This document shows positions 33,786-43,230 of a stretch of 62,982 nucleotides of DNA, piece after piece. The stretch lies in assembly GCF_015354345.1 (NCBI RefSeq), contig NZ_JADKYS010000009.1:1-62982 (forward strand), read 5' to 3'. The stretch is from Methylophilus sp. 14 (GTDB taxonomy: Bacteria > Pseudomonadota > Gammaproteobacteria > Burkholderiales > Methylophilaceae). The notes below the pieces were generated by a model. It was given only the letters and a program-made list of their open reading frames with translations. It was not told where the DNA came from and searched no databases. Position 1 is the stretch's first letter. Each line of letters begins with the position of its first letter. Both the position numbers and the translations under genes were made by a program.

Positions 33786-35483
33786 ATGGACCATAACCTC
33801 TCACTCATTACCACCATTGCTGCCGCATTTGCGCTGGCCCTGGTGTTCGGCCTGATTGCCGAAAAACTCAAATTGCCAGCGCTGATTGGCTATTTGTTTG
33901 CCGGGATTTTAATTGGGCCCTCCACGCCTGGTTTTGTTGCCGATATTGAAATCGCCTCGCAATTATCAGAAATAGGCGTCATGTTGCTGATGTTTGGTGT
34001 CGGCCTGCATTTTTCGATTCAAGACCTGATGTCGGTCAAACGTATCGCCCTGCCAGGCGCACTGGCGCAAATGACGCTGGCCACCCTGCTCGGCATGCTG
34101 GTGGCACACACCTGGGGCTGGAGCATGGGGCACGGCCTGGTATTTGGCCTGTCGCTGTCTTGCGCCAGTACCGTGGTGTTACTCAAAGCGCTCGAATCCA
34201 GGCGCATCCTGGAAAGCATGAACGGCAAAATCGCTGTCGGCTGGCTGGTGGTAGAAGACATGGTGACCGTACTGGTACTGGTGTTGATGCCCGCATTGGC
34301 AGGTGTTCTAGGCGGCCAAGGGGAAGCCACCAATGCCAGCGCCATTTGGGAAACGATCGGTGTGACCTTGCTTGAAATCACCGGCTTTGTGGTGGTGATG
34401 CTGGTGATCGGCAAACGGGTGTTGCCGTGGTTGCTGTGGTATGTGGCAGGCACTGGCTCACGTGAATTATTTACTTTAACAGTTATTGCAGTGGCTATCG
34501 GTGTGGCCTTTTTTGCCTCCTCGCTGTTTCATGTGTCGTTTGCACTGGGCGCCTTTTTCGCGGGCATGATCATGCGTGAATCCGAATACAGTCACCGTGC
34601 GGCTGAAGACTCCCTGCCCTTCCGCGATGCGTTTGCGGTGCTGTTTTTTGTCGCCGTGGGCATGCTGTTTGACCCTAGCATCCTGATCAAGCAACCGGCG
34701 CAGGTATTATCGGTGGTCGCCATTATTATCCTCGGTAAATCGCTGGCTGCGGTCGCCATCGTGCTGGCGCTGCGTTATCCGTTAAACACCGCCCTCACCG
34801 TGGCCGCCAGTCTGGGTCAAATTGGTGAGTTTTCGTTTATTTTGGCTGGGCTCGGCGTTTCGCTCAATCTGTTGTCACAAGACGGCATGAGCCTGGTACT
34901 GGCAGGGGCGCTGATTTCGATTGCCTTGAACCCACTGGTGTTTGCCTCGATTAAACCCCTGACCAACTGGGTGGTGAATACGTCTGATGTCGCACGGCGC
35001 TTGTCATTGCGCATGGACCCGTATGGCGAGTTGCCCATGTCGACCGAGCGCAAGTTCCTGGAAGGCCAAGTAGTGTTGGTGGGCTATGGCCGCGTTGGCA
35101 AGCGGATTGCACAATCCCTCACCGACTCAGCGATCCCGTTTGTGGTGGCCGAGCAAAATCGTGAGCTGGTGGAAAAACTGCGCAAACAAGGCCAGCCAGC
35201 GGTGTCGGGCAATGCTGCCGACCCCATGGTGTTGATACAGGCGCACATTGCCAATGCAGCCATGCTGATTATCGCCACGCCAGACGCCATGGACATCCGT
35301 AAAATTGTCGACATTGCCAAGCAACTGAAACCGGACATTGAAGTGGTGATCCGCACCCATCACGAAGACGAATACCAGCGGCTGCAAAAAGACCTCGGCG
35401 AAGCGGTGTTTTTTGGCGAGGAAGAGCTGGCCAAAGGCATGTCTGCGCACGTCTTGCATCGCTTTGAACGCCACGTGCTTTAG
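33786..35483 (+). CDS. Kef/YbaL-type cation:proton antiporter with TrkA-N domain
   Basis: A 565-residue CPA2 antiporter. About 12 membrane segments cover residues 1-390 (LPALIGYLFAGILIGPSTPG, LMLFGVGLHFS-like region, GWLVVEDMVTVLVLVLMPAL with the ion-path Asp, GQIGEFSFILAGLG). A Rossmann TrkA-N domain follows with GYGRVGKRIAQSL (residues about 430-540), which binds nucleotide and gates transport. No TrkA-C domain is present. The nearest relatives are YbaL proteins. It lies between the two RND operons and has its own terminator at 35499-35532. Its role is potassium or pH homeostasis by family. Confidence 0.9.
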   Translation: MDHNLSLITTIAAAFALALVFGLIAEKLKLPALIGYLFAGILIGPSTPGFVADIEIASQLSEIGVMLLMFGVGLHFSIQDLMSVKRIALPGALAQMTLATLLGMLVAHTWGWSMGHGLVFGLSLSCASTVVLLKALESRRILESMNGKIAVGWLVVEDMVTVLVLVLMPALAGVLGGQGEATNASAIWETIGVTLLEITGFVVVMLVIGKRVLPWLLWYVAGTGSRELFTLTVIAVAIGVAFFASSLFHVSFALGAFFAGMIMRESEYSHRAAEDSLPFRDAFAVLFFVAVGMLFDPSILIKQPAQVLSVVAIIILGKSLAAVAIVLALRYPLNTALTVAASLGQIGEFSFILAGLGVSLNLLSQDGMSLVLAGALISIALNPLVFASIKPLTNWVVNTSDVARRLSLRMDPYGELPMSTERKFLEGQVVLVGYGRVGKRIAQSLTDSAIPFVVAEQNRELVEKLRKQGQPAVSGNAADPMVLIQAHIANAAMLIIATPDAMDIRKIVDIAKQLKPDIEVVIRTHHEDEYQRLQKDLGEAVFFGEEELAKGMSAHVLHRFERHVL

Positions 35484-35498
35484 GCGCATCTCACCCGC

Positions 35499-35532
35499 AA
35501 ATCAGGGCTGCTTTTGCAGCCCTGATTTTTTT
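35499..35532 (+). terminator. rho-independent terminator
   Basis: AAATCAGGGCTG-CTTTTG-CAGCCCTGATTT followed by TTTTT, 15 bases after the antiporter stop. The arms are perfect over 12 bases. Confidence 0.92.
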
Positions 35533-35660
35533 GTCATCCCCCACGATTTAACGCTATGATGTCGTTGTATTGGCAGTCGATACGTATCGTTACATTTACG
35601 CTCAATCAAACGCAATATAATCTTGTCAGACCACAATAACGATATCGATATTGGTAATCT

Positions 35661-36863
35661 ATGAACCCCCACTCCCTTTATGCAAAAAGCAGCATTTTTG
35701 TATTGTGTCTTGCCAGCCTGACCCTGGTTGCCTGCTCATCCGGCCAATCAGACAACAAACCACCCAAAAAAACGCCAGAAGTCGGGGTCATCACCGTACA
35801 ACCAGCCAGCCAGCCGATTGTGGCCGACCTGCCAGGGCGCACCAATCCATTCATGATTTCAGAAGTGCGGCCGCAAGTCGGCGGCATTATCCGCCAGCGT
35901 GCCTTTACTGAAGGTGCACTGGTCAAAGCAGGCCAACTGCTGTACCAAATCGAACCGGCCCCTTACCAGGCCAGCACTCAAAGCGCGGCCGCTGCACTAC
36001 AAAAAACCGAAGCCTCGCTGACCACTCTCAAACTAAAAGCCGACCGTTATAAAGAACTGGTCAAAATCAATGCGATCAGCAAACAGGATAACGATGACGC
36101 GCAAGCGGCATTGCAACAGGGCGAAGCCGACGTGGCTGCTGCCAGGGCGGCGCTGGCTACAGCCAGAATCAACCTCGATTTCACACGCGTGGTTGCGCCC
36201 ATCACTGGTTTTGTCTCGACGTCTACCGTCACGCCTGGTGCGCTGGTTACCGCCAGCCAGGACACAGCGCTCACCACCGTGCAACAACTGGACCCGATTT
36301 ATGTTGATGTCATCCAGTCCAGCAGTGACTTGCTTAAACTCAAACGTGATATAGCCAGCGGCAAGCTGAGCAGCACGTCGCAAAAAGAAATTCCGGTACG
36401 CGTGGTGCTGGAAGACGGTTCCACCTATGCGCATGCCGGAAAACTCAAATTCAACGGCATCAGCGTCAACACCACCTCGGGCGCGGTCACCCTGCGCGCA
36501 GTGGTGCCTAACCCGGAAGGCATCTTGCTGCCTGGCATGTATGTGCACGCCCTGATTGATGTCGCCGAAGAAAAAGCCGCCATCCTGGTGCCGCAACGTG
36601 CGGTGACCAGAAATACGCGCGGTGAACCCACGGTGCTACTGGTGGACAACACACAAAAAGTCATCCAGCAAACCCTGGAAACCAGTGGCGCACAAGGTGA
36701 CAACTGGCGTGTCACAAGTGGCTTGCAGGCAGGTGACCGCGTGATTATGGATGGTGTGCAAGGCATTAGTGTGGGCAGCGAAGTGAAGGCCGTGCCGTTT
36801 GCCGCGACCAGCCGTACAGATACGACTGCAGCACAACCGGCTACCGTGAACCCTGCCCGCTAA
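35661..36863 (+). CDS. RND efflux periplasmic adaptor (AcrA/MexA type)
   Basis: A 400-residue membrane fusion lipoprotein; the lipobox is LVACSS. Typical blocks: DLPGRTNPFMISEVRPQVGGIIRQRAF (lipoyl), LVKINAISKQDNDDAQAALQQGEADV (coiled-coil hairpin), RVVAPITGFVSTSTVTPGALV (second lipoyl half), and GSTYAHAGKLKFNGISVN (beta barrel). The order and length match AcrA and MexA. The pump gene follows after 18 bases, so this is the first gene of the second tripartite system (35661-41487). No regulator gene is attached to this operon; the nearest is the TetR at 32981. Confidence 0.93.
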   Translation: MNPHSLYAKSSIFVLCLASLTLVACSSGQSDNKPPKKTPEVGVITVQPASQPIVADLPGRTNPFMISEVRPQVGGIIRQRAFTEGALVKAGQLLYQIEPAPYQASTQSAAAALQKTEASLTTLKLKADRYKELVKINAISKQDNDDAQAALQQGEADVAAARAALATARINLDFTRVVAPITGFVSTSTVTPGALVTASQDTALTTVQQLDPIYVDVIQSSSDLLKLKRDIASGKLSSTSQKEIPVRVVLEDGSTYAHAGKLKFNGISVNTTSGAVTLRAVVPNPEGILLPGMYVHALIDVAEEKAAILVPQRAVTRNTRGEPTVLLVDNTQKVIQQTLETSGAQGDNWRVTSGLQAGDRVIMDGVQGISVGSEVKAVPFAATSRTDTTAAQPATVNPAR

Positions 36864-36881
36864 CCAGAAGAGAATTTAATT

Positions 36882-39800
36882 ATGGCGTCCTTTTTTATTC
36901 AGCGCCCTATTTTTGCCTGGGTGATTGCCATTGTCATTATGCTGGCAGGGATAGGCGCCATTGAGTGGCTCCCGCTCGAGCAATATCCGGATATCGCGCC
37001 ACCACGCGTGTCTATCAGCGCTAACTATACGGGCGCCGCGGCCGACACCATTGAAAACTCAGTGACACAAGTGATTGAGCAGTACATGAAGGGCATTGAT
37101 AACCTGACCTATATGTCGGCCAGCAGTACGTCTTCAGGCACAGCCAATATCAGCCTCACTTTTGATGCGGGCACTAACCCCGATGTGGCACAGATGCAGG
37201 TGCAAAATAAACTGCAACAGGCCATGCCCAGGCTGCCGCAGATCGTACAAAGCCAGGGCGTCACGGTGGCCAAAACCGGCATCGACTTCCTGATGATGAT
37301 TTCTTTGATGTCCGATAGCCCGACGGTGCGTGCGATCGACATTGGCGACTATATCTCCAGCAACCTGATTGACCAGATCAGCCGCCTGGATGGCGTCGGC
37401 GATGTGCAGGCGCTGAGCTCAGGCTACGCCATGCGCATTTGGCTGGATCCGGCCAAGCTGCAAAAATACGCGCTGATCCCTGCGGATATTTCTGCCGCCA
37501 TCCAGGCGCAAAATACCGAAGTCTCCTCTGGCCAGCTAGGCGCGCTGCCCGCAATCAAAGGGCAAGGCCTCAATGCGCCAATTACCGCGCGCAGCAAGCT
37601 GCAAACCGTAGCACAATTCAACCAGATTATCGTCAAGTCCGGCACAGACGGCTATGTAGTGCATTTGTCAGACGTGGCCCGCGTTGAACTAGGCGCCGAG
37701 AGTTACACGCCGGTGGCTAACCTCAACGGTAAAACCTCGGCAGCGTTTGGCGTCAAACTCGCCTCTGGCGCCAATGCCCTGGCCACCGCACAGGCTGTGA
37801 AAGACAAACTGGCGGCGCTGGAACCGTATTTCCCGCCCGAGTTAAAGCTCAGCATTCACATCCCTTACGACACGACACCGTTTGTACGTATTTCGATCAA
37901 AGAAGTGGTGAAATCACTGGTCGAAGCCATTCTATTGGTTGTCATCATCATGTATGTGTTTTTGCAAAACCTGCGTGCGACACTGATTCCGGCGATTGCG
38001 GTGCCAGTGGTGCTACTCGGCACGTTTGGCGTATTGGCAGCATTTGGCTTTTCGATTAACACGCTGACCATGTTTGGCCTGGTGCTGGCGATTGGCCTGC
38101 TAGTGGATGATGCGATTGTGGTGGTAGAAAACGTCGAGCGCGTCATGCGTGAGGAAGGTTTGAGCCCGAAAGAAGCGACGCGTAAATCCATGGGCGAAAT
38201 CACCAGTGCCCTGGTCGGCATTTCACTGGTGTTGTCTGCCGTGTTCATCCCCATGGCGTTTTTTGGTGGCGCCACCGGTGTGATTTATCGCCAGTTCTCC
38301 ATCACCATTGTGTCGGCCATGTTGCTATCTGTGCTGGTTGCGCTGACATTGACCCCTGCCTTGTGTGCGACCATGCTCACGCCATCCAACCATCACCATG
38401 CAGCGACAGGTGGCCTGTTCGGCTGGTTTTTCCGATGGTTTAACCCGGCGTTTGAGGCCTTTGCCAATAGCTACCAGGCAGTGGTTGAAAAAATCCTGCG
38501 TAAAAAACTATTCACCATGGTGATATATGCAGGCATTCTTGCCTTGCTGGCTTTCCTGTTCCTGCGCTTACCCAGTTCCTTCCTGCCCACCGAAGACCAG
38601 GGCATCCTCATGGCGCAGATTCAACTGCCGGTAGGTGCAACCGATAGCAGGATGCAGCGGGTACTGCGTCAAATCGAGCACTACCTGGACAGTCAGGAAG
38701 CCGTCATTGATGAATATTTGACTATTGCCGGCCTGGGCCAAGGTGGGGGTGGCAGCCAGAACACCGGCCGTGCCTTTATCCGGCTCAAGGATTGGGAGCT
38801 GCGTGGTGAAGGCGAGGATGCTGCTTCACTGGCAGACAAAATGACCAAGGCCTTGTCCAAAATCCGCGATGCCAAACTGTTTGTGAATCAGCCCTCCCCC
38901 GTGCGCGGCCTCGGCCAAGGGTCCGGCTTTACGTTAGAACTCAAGGACGTCGGCGGGCTGGGACATCAAGCACTGATGGACGCCAGAAACCAGTTTATTC
39001 AGTTGGCTGCAGATAATCCCAAACTGAACCGCGTGCGGCCGAGCGGGCTGGATGATACGCCGATGTTCAGGCTCAATATTGATGACCAGAAAACCGGCAT
39101 TTACAACCTGACTACCGCCAACATCAATACCACCCTATCTATCGCCATGGGCGGCACTTATGTGAATGACTTTATCAACAAGGGCCGCGTCAAAAAAGTC
39201 TATTTGCAGGGCGATGCGCCTTACCGCATGCAACCCGAGGATATCGATCGCTGGTATGTGCGCAACAGCACCAACGACATGGTGCCCTTCTCTGCGTTTT
39301 CCAATACGCGCTGGGTTTCTGGCTCACCGTTGCTCGAACGCTATAACGGTATTTCTTCGGTTGAAATCGTCGGCGAAGCGGCCAAAGGCACCAGCACTGG
39401 CGAAGCCATGCGCATTGCTGAAAGCATTATCAAGCAATTACCGGCAGGCATCGGCTATGAGTGGAGTGCGCAGTCCTACCAGGAGCGACTCTCAGGCTCA
39501 CAAGCCCCCTTGCTGTATGCCGTCTCAGTGGTATTTGTGTTCTTGTGCCTGGCGGCCTTATATGAAAGCTGGGCGGTGCCGTTTTCGGTGATTATGGTGG
39601 TGCCGCTGGGTATTTTGGGCGCCGTGCTGGCCACCAGTTTACGCGGCATGACGGCTGACGTGTATTTCCAGGTCGGTCTGTTGACCACCATAGGCCTGTC
39701 AGCCAAAAACGCGATTCTGATTGTCGAATTTGCCAAGCATTTGCAAGAGCGTGGCCAACCGTTGCTAACGGCCACGCTGGAAGCCGTGAAACTACGTTTG

Positions 39801-40028
39801 CGGCCGATACTCATGACCTCGCTTGCCTTTATCTTTGGCGTCTTGCCACTGGCATTCAGTCATGGCGCCGGTGCCGTCAGTCGCCAGGCCATCGGCACCG
39901 GCGTGCTTGGCGGCATGTTAACCGCCACGTTTCTTGGCGTCTTTTTTGTGCCACTGTTTTACGTGCTGATACGCTCATTGTTCCCTTATCGCGCAGAGGC
40001 CGCCCAGACCAATACGGCCCATGACTAA
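36882..40028 (+). CDS. RND multidrug efflux permease (AcrB type, HAE1)
   Basis: A 1048-residue pump, the size of AcrB/MexB. It starts [20 protein letters not shown]. The TM4 relay segment is [21 protein letters not shown], and TM10 carries [17 protein letters not shown]. The porter domain contains the AcrB-like [12 protein letters not shown] and [11 protein letters not shown]. It is closer to AcrB/MexB than the pump at 28536-31646 (for example [12 protein letters not shown]-type repeat with an AcrB-like N-terminal loop). It is the second gene of the operon and overlaps the start region of the outer membrane factor gene. Export of lipophilic drugs or solvents is the usual role. Confidence 0.95.
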   Translation: MASFFIQRPIFAWVIAIVIMLAGIGAIEWLPLEQYPDIAPPRVSISANYTGAAADTIENSVTQVIEQYMKGIDNLTYMSASSTSSGTANISLTFDAGTNPDVAQMQVQNKLQQAMPRLPQIVQSQGVTVAKTGIDFLMMISLMSDSPTVRAIDIGDYISSNLIDQISRLDGVGDVQALSSGYAMRIWLDPAKLQKYALIPADISAAIQAQNTEVSSGQLGALPAIKGQGLNAPITARSKLQTVAQFNQIIVKSGTDGYVVHLSDVARVELGAESYTPVANLNGKTSAAFGVKLASGANALATAQAVKDKLAALEPYFPPELKLSIHIPYDTTPFVRISIKEVVKSLVEAILLVVIIMYVFLQNLRATLIPAIAVPVVLLGTFGVLAAFGFSINTLTMFGLVLAIGLLVDDAIVVVENVERVMREEGLSPKEATRKSMGEITSALVGISLVLSAVFIPMAFFGGATGVIYRQFSITIVSAMLLSVLVALTLTPALCATMLTPSNHHHAATGGLFGWFFRWFNPAFEAFANSYQAVVEKILRKKLFTMVIYAGILALLAFLFLRLPSSFLPTEDQGILMAQIQLPVGATDSRMQRVLRQIEHYLDSQEAVIDEYLTIAGLGQGGGGSQNTGRAFIRLKDWELRGEGEDAASLADKMTKALSKIRDAKLFVNQPSPVRGLGQGSGFTLELKDVGGLGHQALMDARNQFIQLAADNPKLNRVRPSGLDDTPMFRLNIDDQKTGIYNLTTANINTTLSIAMGGTYVNDFINKGRVKKVYLQGDAPYRMQPEDIDRWYVRNSTNDMVPFSAFSNTRWVSGSPLLERYNGISSVEIVGEAAKGTSTGEAMRIAESIIKQLPAGIGYEWSAQSYQERLSGSQAPLLYAVSVVFVFLCLAALYESWAVPFSVIMVVPLGILGAVLATSLRGMTADVYFQVGLLTTIGLSAKNAILIVEFAKHLQERGQPLLTATLEAVKLRLRPILMTSLAFIFGVLPLAFSHGAGAVSRQAIGTGVLGGMLTATFLGVFFVPLFYVLIRSLFPYRAEAAQTNTAHD

Positions 40029-40032
40029 TCCT

Positions 40033-41487
40033 ATGAAAACATCGCATACTCACAAATTGGCCGGATTACTGGCACTCACACTCAGCCTGAGTAGCTGTAT
40101 AGACCTGGCCCCATTTTATACACGCCCTGCCGCGCCCGTCCCGGCCACGCTTGGCAACGCAGCCAGCGATCCAAAAGCGTTTACAGATTTGCCATGGCAG
40201 TCGTATATCAGCGATGAAAAGTTACGCCAGGTGATTGCGCTGGCGCTCACAAACAACCGTGACCTGCAAGTCGCCGCGCTGACCATAGAGCGATCACGCG
40301 CACTGTATCAGGTGCAACGCGCTGACCTGTTCCCGACGGTGGCCGCCAGCGTGACCGAGACGGCCTCTAAAGGCATGGCCAGCGCCGCCAACAACACCGC
40401 AGGCAATACCGCGGGGGCAGCCACTGGCGCGGCGGGTAGCAGTAACAGCAGCGGCAATATTTCACATATTTACCGTGCGACTGTCGGCTTTAGCGCTTAT
40501 GAGCTCGACCTGTTTGGCCGCATACGCAACCTCAACCAGCAAGCCTTGCAGACGTTTTATGCCAATGAAGAGAATCGGCGCAGTACGCAAATCAGCCTGA
40601 TTGCCGAAGTCGCCACCGCCTGGCTGACCCTGGCAGCTGACCAAAAACGCCTCGCCATCGCCGAGCAGACCCTGCAAAGCCAGCAAGCCACTTACGACAT
40701 CAATCAGAAAATGTTTGATCTCGGTGTTGCCAACGCGCTGACGTTAAAGCAGTTGCAAACCAGTGTCGACAGCGCACGCGTCGCGGTGGCTACCTACAAA
40801 ATGCAGATCAAGCAAGACATGAACGCGCTTAACTTGCTGGCAGGCGCTATCGTGCCTGAAAAGTGGCTGCCTGAAGCAACACTCTCCAGCGTGGTGCTGG
40901 CCATGCCGTTGCCTGGCGGCGTCAGCTCAGAGATCTTGCAACAACGGCCAGATGTGCGCGCGGCAGAACACTTGCTGGAAGGCGCCAATGCGAATATCGG
41001 CGCCCTGCGCGCAGCCTTTTTCCCCACCATCAGTTTAACCACCACCGTCGGCTCGGCCAGCACGGAGTTATCGGGCCTATTTGCTAAAAATTCTGGCATC
41101 TGGACCTTTGTACCGCAAATCAGCCTGCCGCTGTTTAACGCAGGCCGCAACCGCGCCAACCTGACCTCGGCAGAAAAAAATCGTGATATTTTGCTCGCGC
41201 AATACGAAAAAACCGTGCAAACTGCGTTCCGCGAAGTGGCGGATGTATTGGCACAACGTGAAGGCCTGCAATCACAACTCGATGCCCAGCAATCCCTCAC
41301 GGCTGCCGCCAATGCAGCGTTCCAGCTGGCGGATGTCCGTTTTAAAAATGGTGTCGACAGTTACCTGGTCGTGCTGGATGCACAACGCACCCACTATACC
41401 GCCGAGCAATCGCTGGTGACGCTGCAATTAAACGATGCGACTAGCCAATTGACCTTGTACAAGGTGATGGGCGGCGGTTGGCATTGA
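40033..41487 (+). CDS. RND efflux outer membrane factor (OprM family)
   Basis: An outer membrane channel lipoprotein with lipobox LSSCID; I take the ATG at 40033 (MKTSHTHKLAGLL, 484 residues), though an ATG 4 codons earlier is inside the pump gene. The OEP repeats are seen in LRQVIALALTNNRDLQVAAL, YELDLFGRIRNLNQQALQTFYA, LQQRPDVRAAEHLLEGANANIGALRAAFFPTISL and YLVVLDAQRTHYTAEQ. An unusual Ala/Thr/Gly/Ser-rich insert (about residues 120-140, AGNTAGAATGAAGSSNSSG) lies in the first repeat. It completes the second RND system. Confidence 0.92.
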   Translation: MKTSHTHKLAGLLALTLSLSSCIDLAPFYTRPAAPVPATLGNAASDPKAFTDLPWQSYISDEKLRQVIALALTNNRDLQVAALTIERSRALYQVQRADLFPTVAASVTETASKGMASAANNTAGNTAGAATGAAGSSNSSGNISHIYRATVGFSAYELDLFGRIRNLNQQALQTFYANEENRRSTQISLIAEVATAWLTLAADQKRLAIAEQTLQSQQATYDINQKMFDLGVANALTLKQLQTSVDSARVAVATYKMQIKQDMNALNLLAGAIVPEKWLPEATLSSVVLAMPLPGGVSSEILQQRPDVRAAEHLLEGANANIGALRAAFFPTISLTTTVGSASTELSGLFAKNSGIWTFVPQISLPLFNAGRNRANLTSAEKNRDILLAQYEKTVQTAFREVADVLAQREGLQSQLDAQQSLTAAANAAFQLADVRFKNGVDSYLVVLDAQRTHYTAEQSLVTLQLNDATSQLTLYKVMGGGWH

Positions 41488-41614
41488 CAGGCAGCGTCGG
41501 TACATCGTCATTTTTAACAGGCAATATCGATTTATTGCCGCTCATACCATCAACCTCTGCAACAATATAAAGACCGCCATCAAGTCGCGCACACTTCTTG
41601 CTTGATGCCCAGTG

Positions 41615-42883
41615 ATGAACACAGAAATTTCCCCCGCCCAAACCATTACCTTGGCCAAAATCAGACACATCGAGGAGCTGGAGCGACTCGACAGCTGTAT
41701 CGCATTTGTCGAAAAAATTGGCCAATTGATCCATTCGATACAAACCGAACGCGGTGCCAGCTGTTTGTATATCGCCTCTCACGGCAAGCGCTTTGCGCCA
41801 GAACGCGCTGAGATCATTACGCAAAATCAGGCCATGGAAGCCAGCTTCAGGGCGGCACTACAACAGCACCTGGATAAAAATACACTGGCAGATGCCAAGC
41901 AGCTCACGCTCACCTCGTGGATATTGCTCGGCCTCGATCAGATGGTCTCTTTGCGCCATCAAATCACCTTGCAAAAAATCTCTTTTGCCGACTGCATTGA
42001 ATCGTTTAACCGCTTGATCGGCAGCCTGATTGCATTGATTTTCGAGATCACAGACAGCTCGGTCAATAGCAAAATTGCCACCTGTCTGCTGACGCTGTAC
42101 AACCTGATTCAGGGCAAGGAATTCGCCGGACAAGAGCGGGCCGTGGGCGCCTATATGTTTGGCTCAGGCAACCTGCAACTGGCGCATCAGCACAAGCTGT
42201 TTGAGCTGATTGCGCAGCAAGACCGGCATTTTGAATTATTCTGCCAGTTTGGCAGTGAAGAGGTCGGTGGCGCGTGGGCGGCCTTGCAATCCACCCACTG
42301 GCATCAGCAACACCAGCAATATCGTGCCAAACTGAGTAGCGCTAAAGACCAGCAGGCACTCAGCCCAAACAGTGCAGACATCTGGTTTGAGTTGTGCAGC
42401 CAGCGCTTGAGCGCGATGTGGCAGATTCAATGCCAGTTGGTTCAAACCATGCATGAGTTACTGGCCGGGCTGGCAAACAAAGCCAAGCAAGACTTTGCGC
42501 AAACACGGCAATATCTGGAGGAGATTCAGGCCACGCCTAACGCAGCGCTCAATAGCACCTTTTTCAACCTGGCCATCCCGGTTGAAAACGCGCTGAATTT
42601 TCAGGCGCATGATACCTCGCAGGCCTACCCCATGGCTTCCATGATTACACTGCTGCAACAGCAGTCGCGGCAGATTGCCGAGATGGAGAGTGAGTTATCC
42701 GACACTAAAAAAGCGCTGGCTGAACGCAAGCTGATAGAGCGCGCCAAAGGGTTGCTGATGAGCACGCGCGGGTTGAGTGAGATGGAAGCATTTAAAGCCA
42801 TGCGCAGCATCGCCATGGAGCAAAATCGCAAGATCATTGATGTGGCGGAGAACATCCTCGCGCATCACGCACACCCGGGCTAA
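41615..42883 (+). CDS. nasR: NIT-ANTAR nitrate-responsive antiterminator NasR
   Basis: A 422-residue RNA-binding regulator. Residues about 20-300 form the NIT domain, a helical nitrate sensor (QTERGASCLYI and the following helices). The C-terminal 60 residues are an ANTAR domain (KLIERAKGLLMSTRGLSEMEAFKAMRSIAMEQNRKIIDVAENIL). In Klebsiella, NasR binds nitrate or nitrite and lets RNA polymerase pass a leader terminator ahead of the nas operon. Here the nrtA leader 250 bases downstream and the nirB leader 9 kb downstream both carry matching hairpin and terminator pairs. The start is GTG at 41612 or ATG at 41615; I prefer ATG. Confidence 0.93.
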   Translation: MNTEISPAQTITLAKIRHIEELERLDSCIAFVEKIGQLIHSIQTERGASCLYIASHGKRFAPERAEIITQNQAMEASFRAALQQHLDKNTLADAKQLTLTSWILLGLDQMVSLRHQITLQKISFADCIESFNRLIGSLIALIFEITDSSVNSKIATCLLTLYNLIQGKEFAGQERAVGAYMFGSGNLQLAHQHKLFELIAQQDRHFELFCQFGSEEVGGAWAALQSTHWHQQHQQYRAKLSSAKDQQALSPNSADIWFELCSQRLSAMWQIQCQLVQTMHELLAGLANKAKQDFAQTRQYLEEIQATPNAALNSTFFNLAIPVENALNFQAHDTSQAYPMASMITLLQQQSRQIAEMESELSDTKKALAERKLIERAKGLLMSTRGLSEMEAFKAMRSIAMEQNRKIIDVAENILAHHAHPG

Positions 42884-42906
42884 GCGCCCGTCAAATTGGT
42901 GCATCC

Positions 42907-42921
42907 GCACACGTATGGTGC
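42907..42921. promoter_or_regulatory. NtrC-type enhancer site upstream of nrtA
   Basis: GCAC-ACGTAT-GGTGC resembles the NtrC consensus GCACCAACATGGTGC; 11 of 15 positions agree, including both half sites. Two more inverted GGTGC/GCAC pairs flank it (GTGCATCCGCAC at 42899-42910 and GGTGCGGACAGCACC at 42917-42931). The cluster is about 90 bases upstream of the sigma-54 promoter, the usual enhancer distance. The overlap of pairs makes the exact registers uncertain. Confidence 0.6.
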
Positions 42922-43009
42922 GGACAGCACCGCTCCAAAAAGGTTGTACAAAAAGACAACCCGCTAAAAAAATCATTATAGAACAACCACTTAAAAATAG
43001 CCCTCTAGC

Positions 43010-43025
43010 TGGCACGGCAATTGCT
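43010..43025 (+). promoter_or_regulatory. sigma-54 promoter of the nrtA operon
   Basis: TGGCACGGCAATTGCT: the -24 GG and -12 GC elements are spaced as required and the sequence matches the sigma-54 consensus at nearly every position. Transcription would begin near 43036, giving a leader of about 195 bases that contains the ANTAR hairpin and terminator. Confidence 0.85.
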
Positions 43026-43107
43026 AATCTGGCTTGAGGCTTCAGCTAACGGTGGTTGAAAACCTCATGTGATACCAGCCGCTTAAATAGCGCGGCCGGG
43101 CAGTAAA

Positions 43108-43196
43108 CAAGTCTGATGACTTGCGTAGTACAAGGACAAAGGCGTCCTGAGTGTAGACAAAAAACAGTCTGCATTCAGGACGCCTTTTTGTTTTTT
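43108..43196 (+). promoter_or_regulatory. NasR (ANTAR) antitermination leader before nrtA
   Basis: P1 is CAAGTC-TGAT-GACTTG (43108-43123). P2 is AGGAC-AAAGGC-GTCCT (43133-43148), a 5-bp stem with a hexaloop carrying the A1 and G4 that ANTAR proteins recognise. The right arm of P2 overlaps the left arm of a strong terminator: GGCGTCCTGA...GTAGAC (43141-43158) pairs with 43167-43184, followed by TTTTTGTTTTTT. The two folds exclude one another. P1 is a weaker match to the published motif (tetraloop rather than hexaloop). Confidence 0.8.
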
Positions 43197-43230
43197 ATTT
43201 TCCGATTGATTAGATGATTAAGGAGCAGCA

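Larger units (their letters stand above)
42884..43230 (+). other. nrtA operon control region
   Basis: The 347-base gap between nasR and nrtA holds no gene. In order it contains the NtrC-like site cluster (42899-42931), the sigma-54 promoter (43010-43025), the leader hairpins and terminator (43108-43196), and a ribosome binding site (AAGGAG) directly before the nrtA start. Confidence 0.75.

Noticed and set aside
36033-36596. 187-codon minus-strand frame inside the RND adaptor gene
   Set aside because: Long because of GC-rich codon use on the other strand; no start signal and no known domain.
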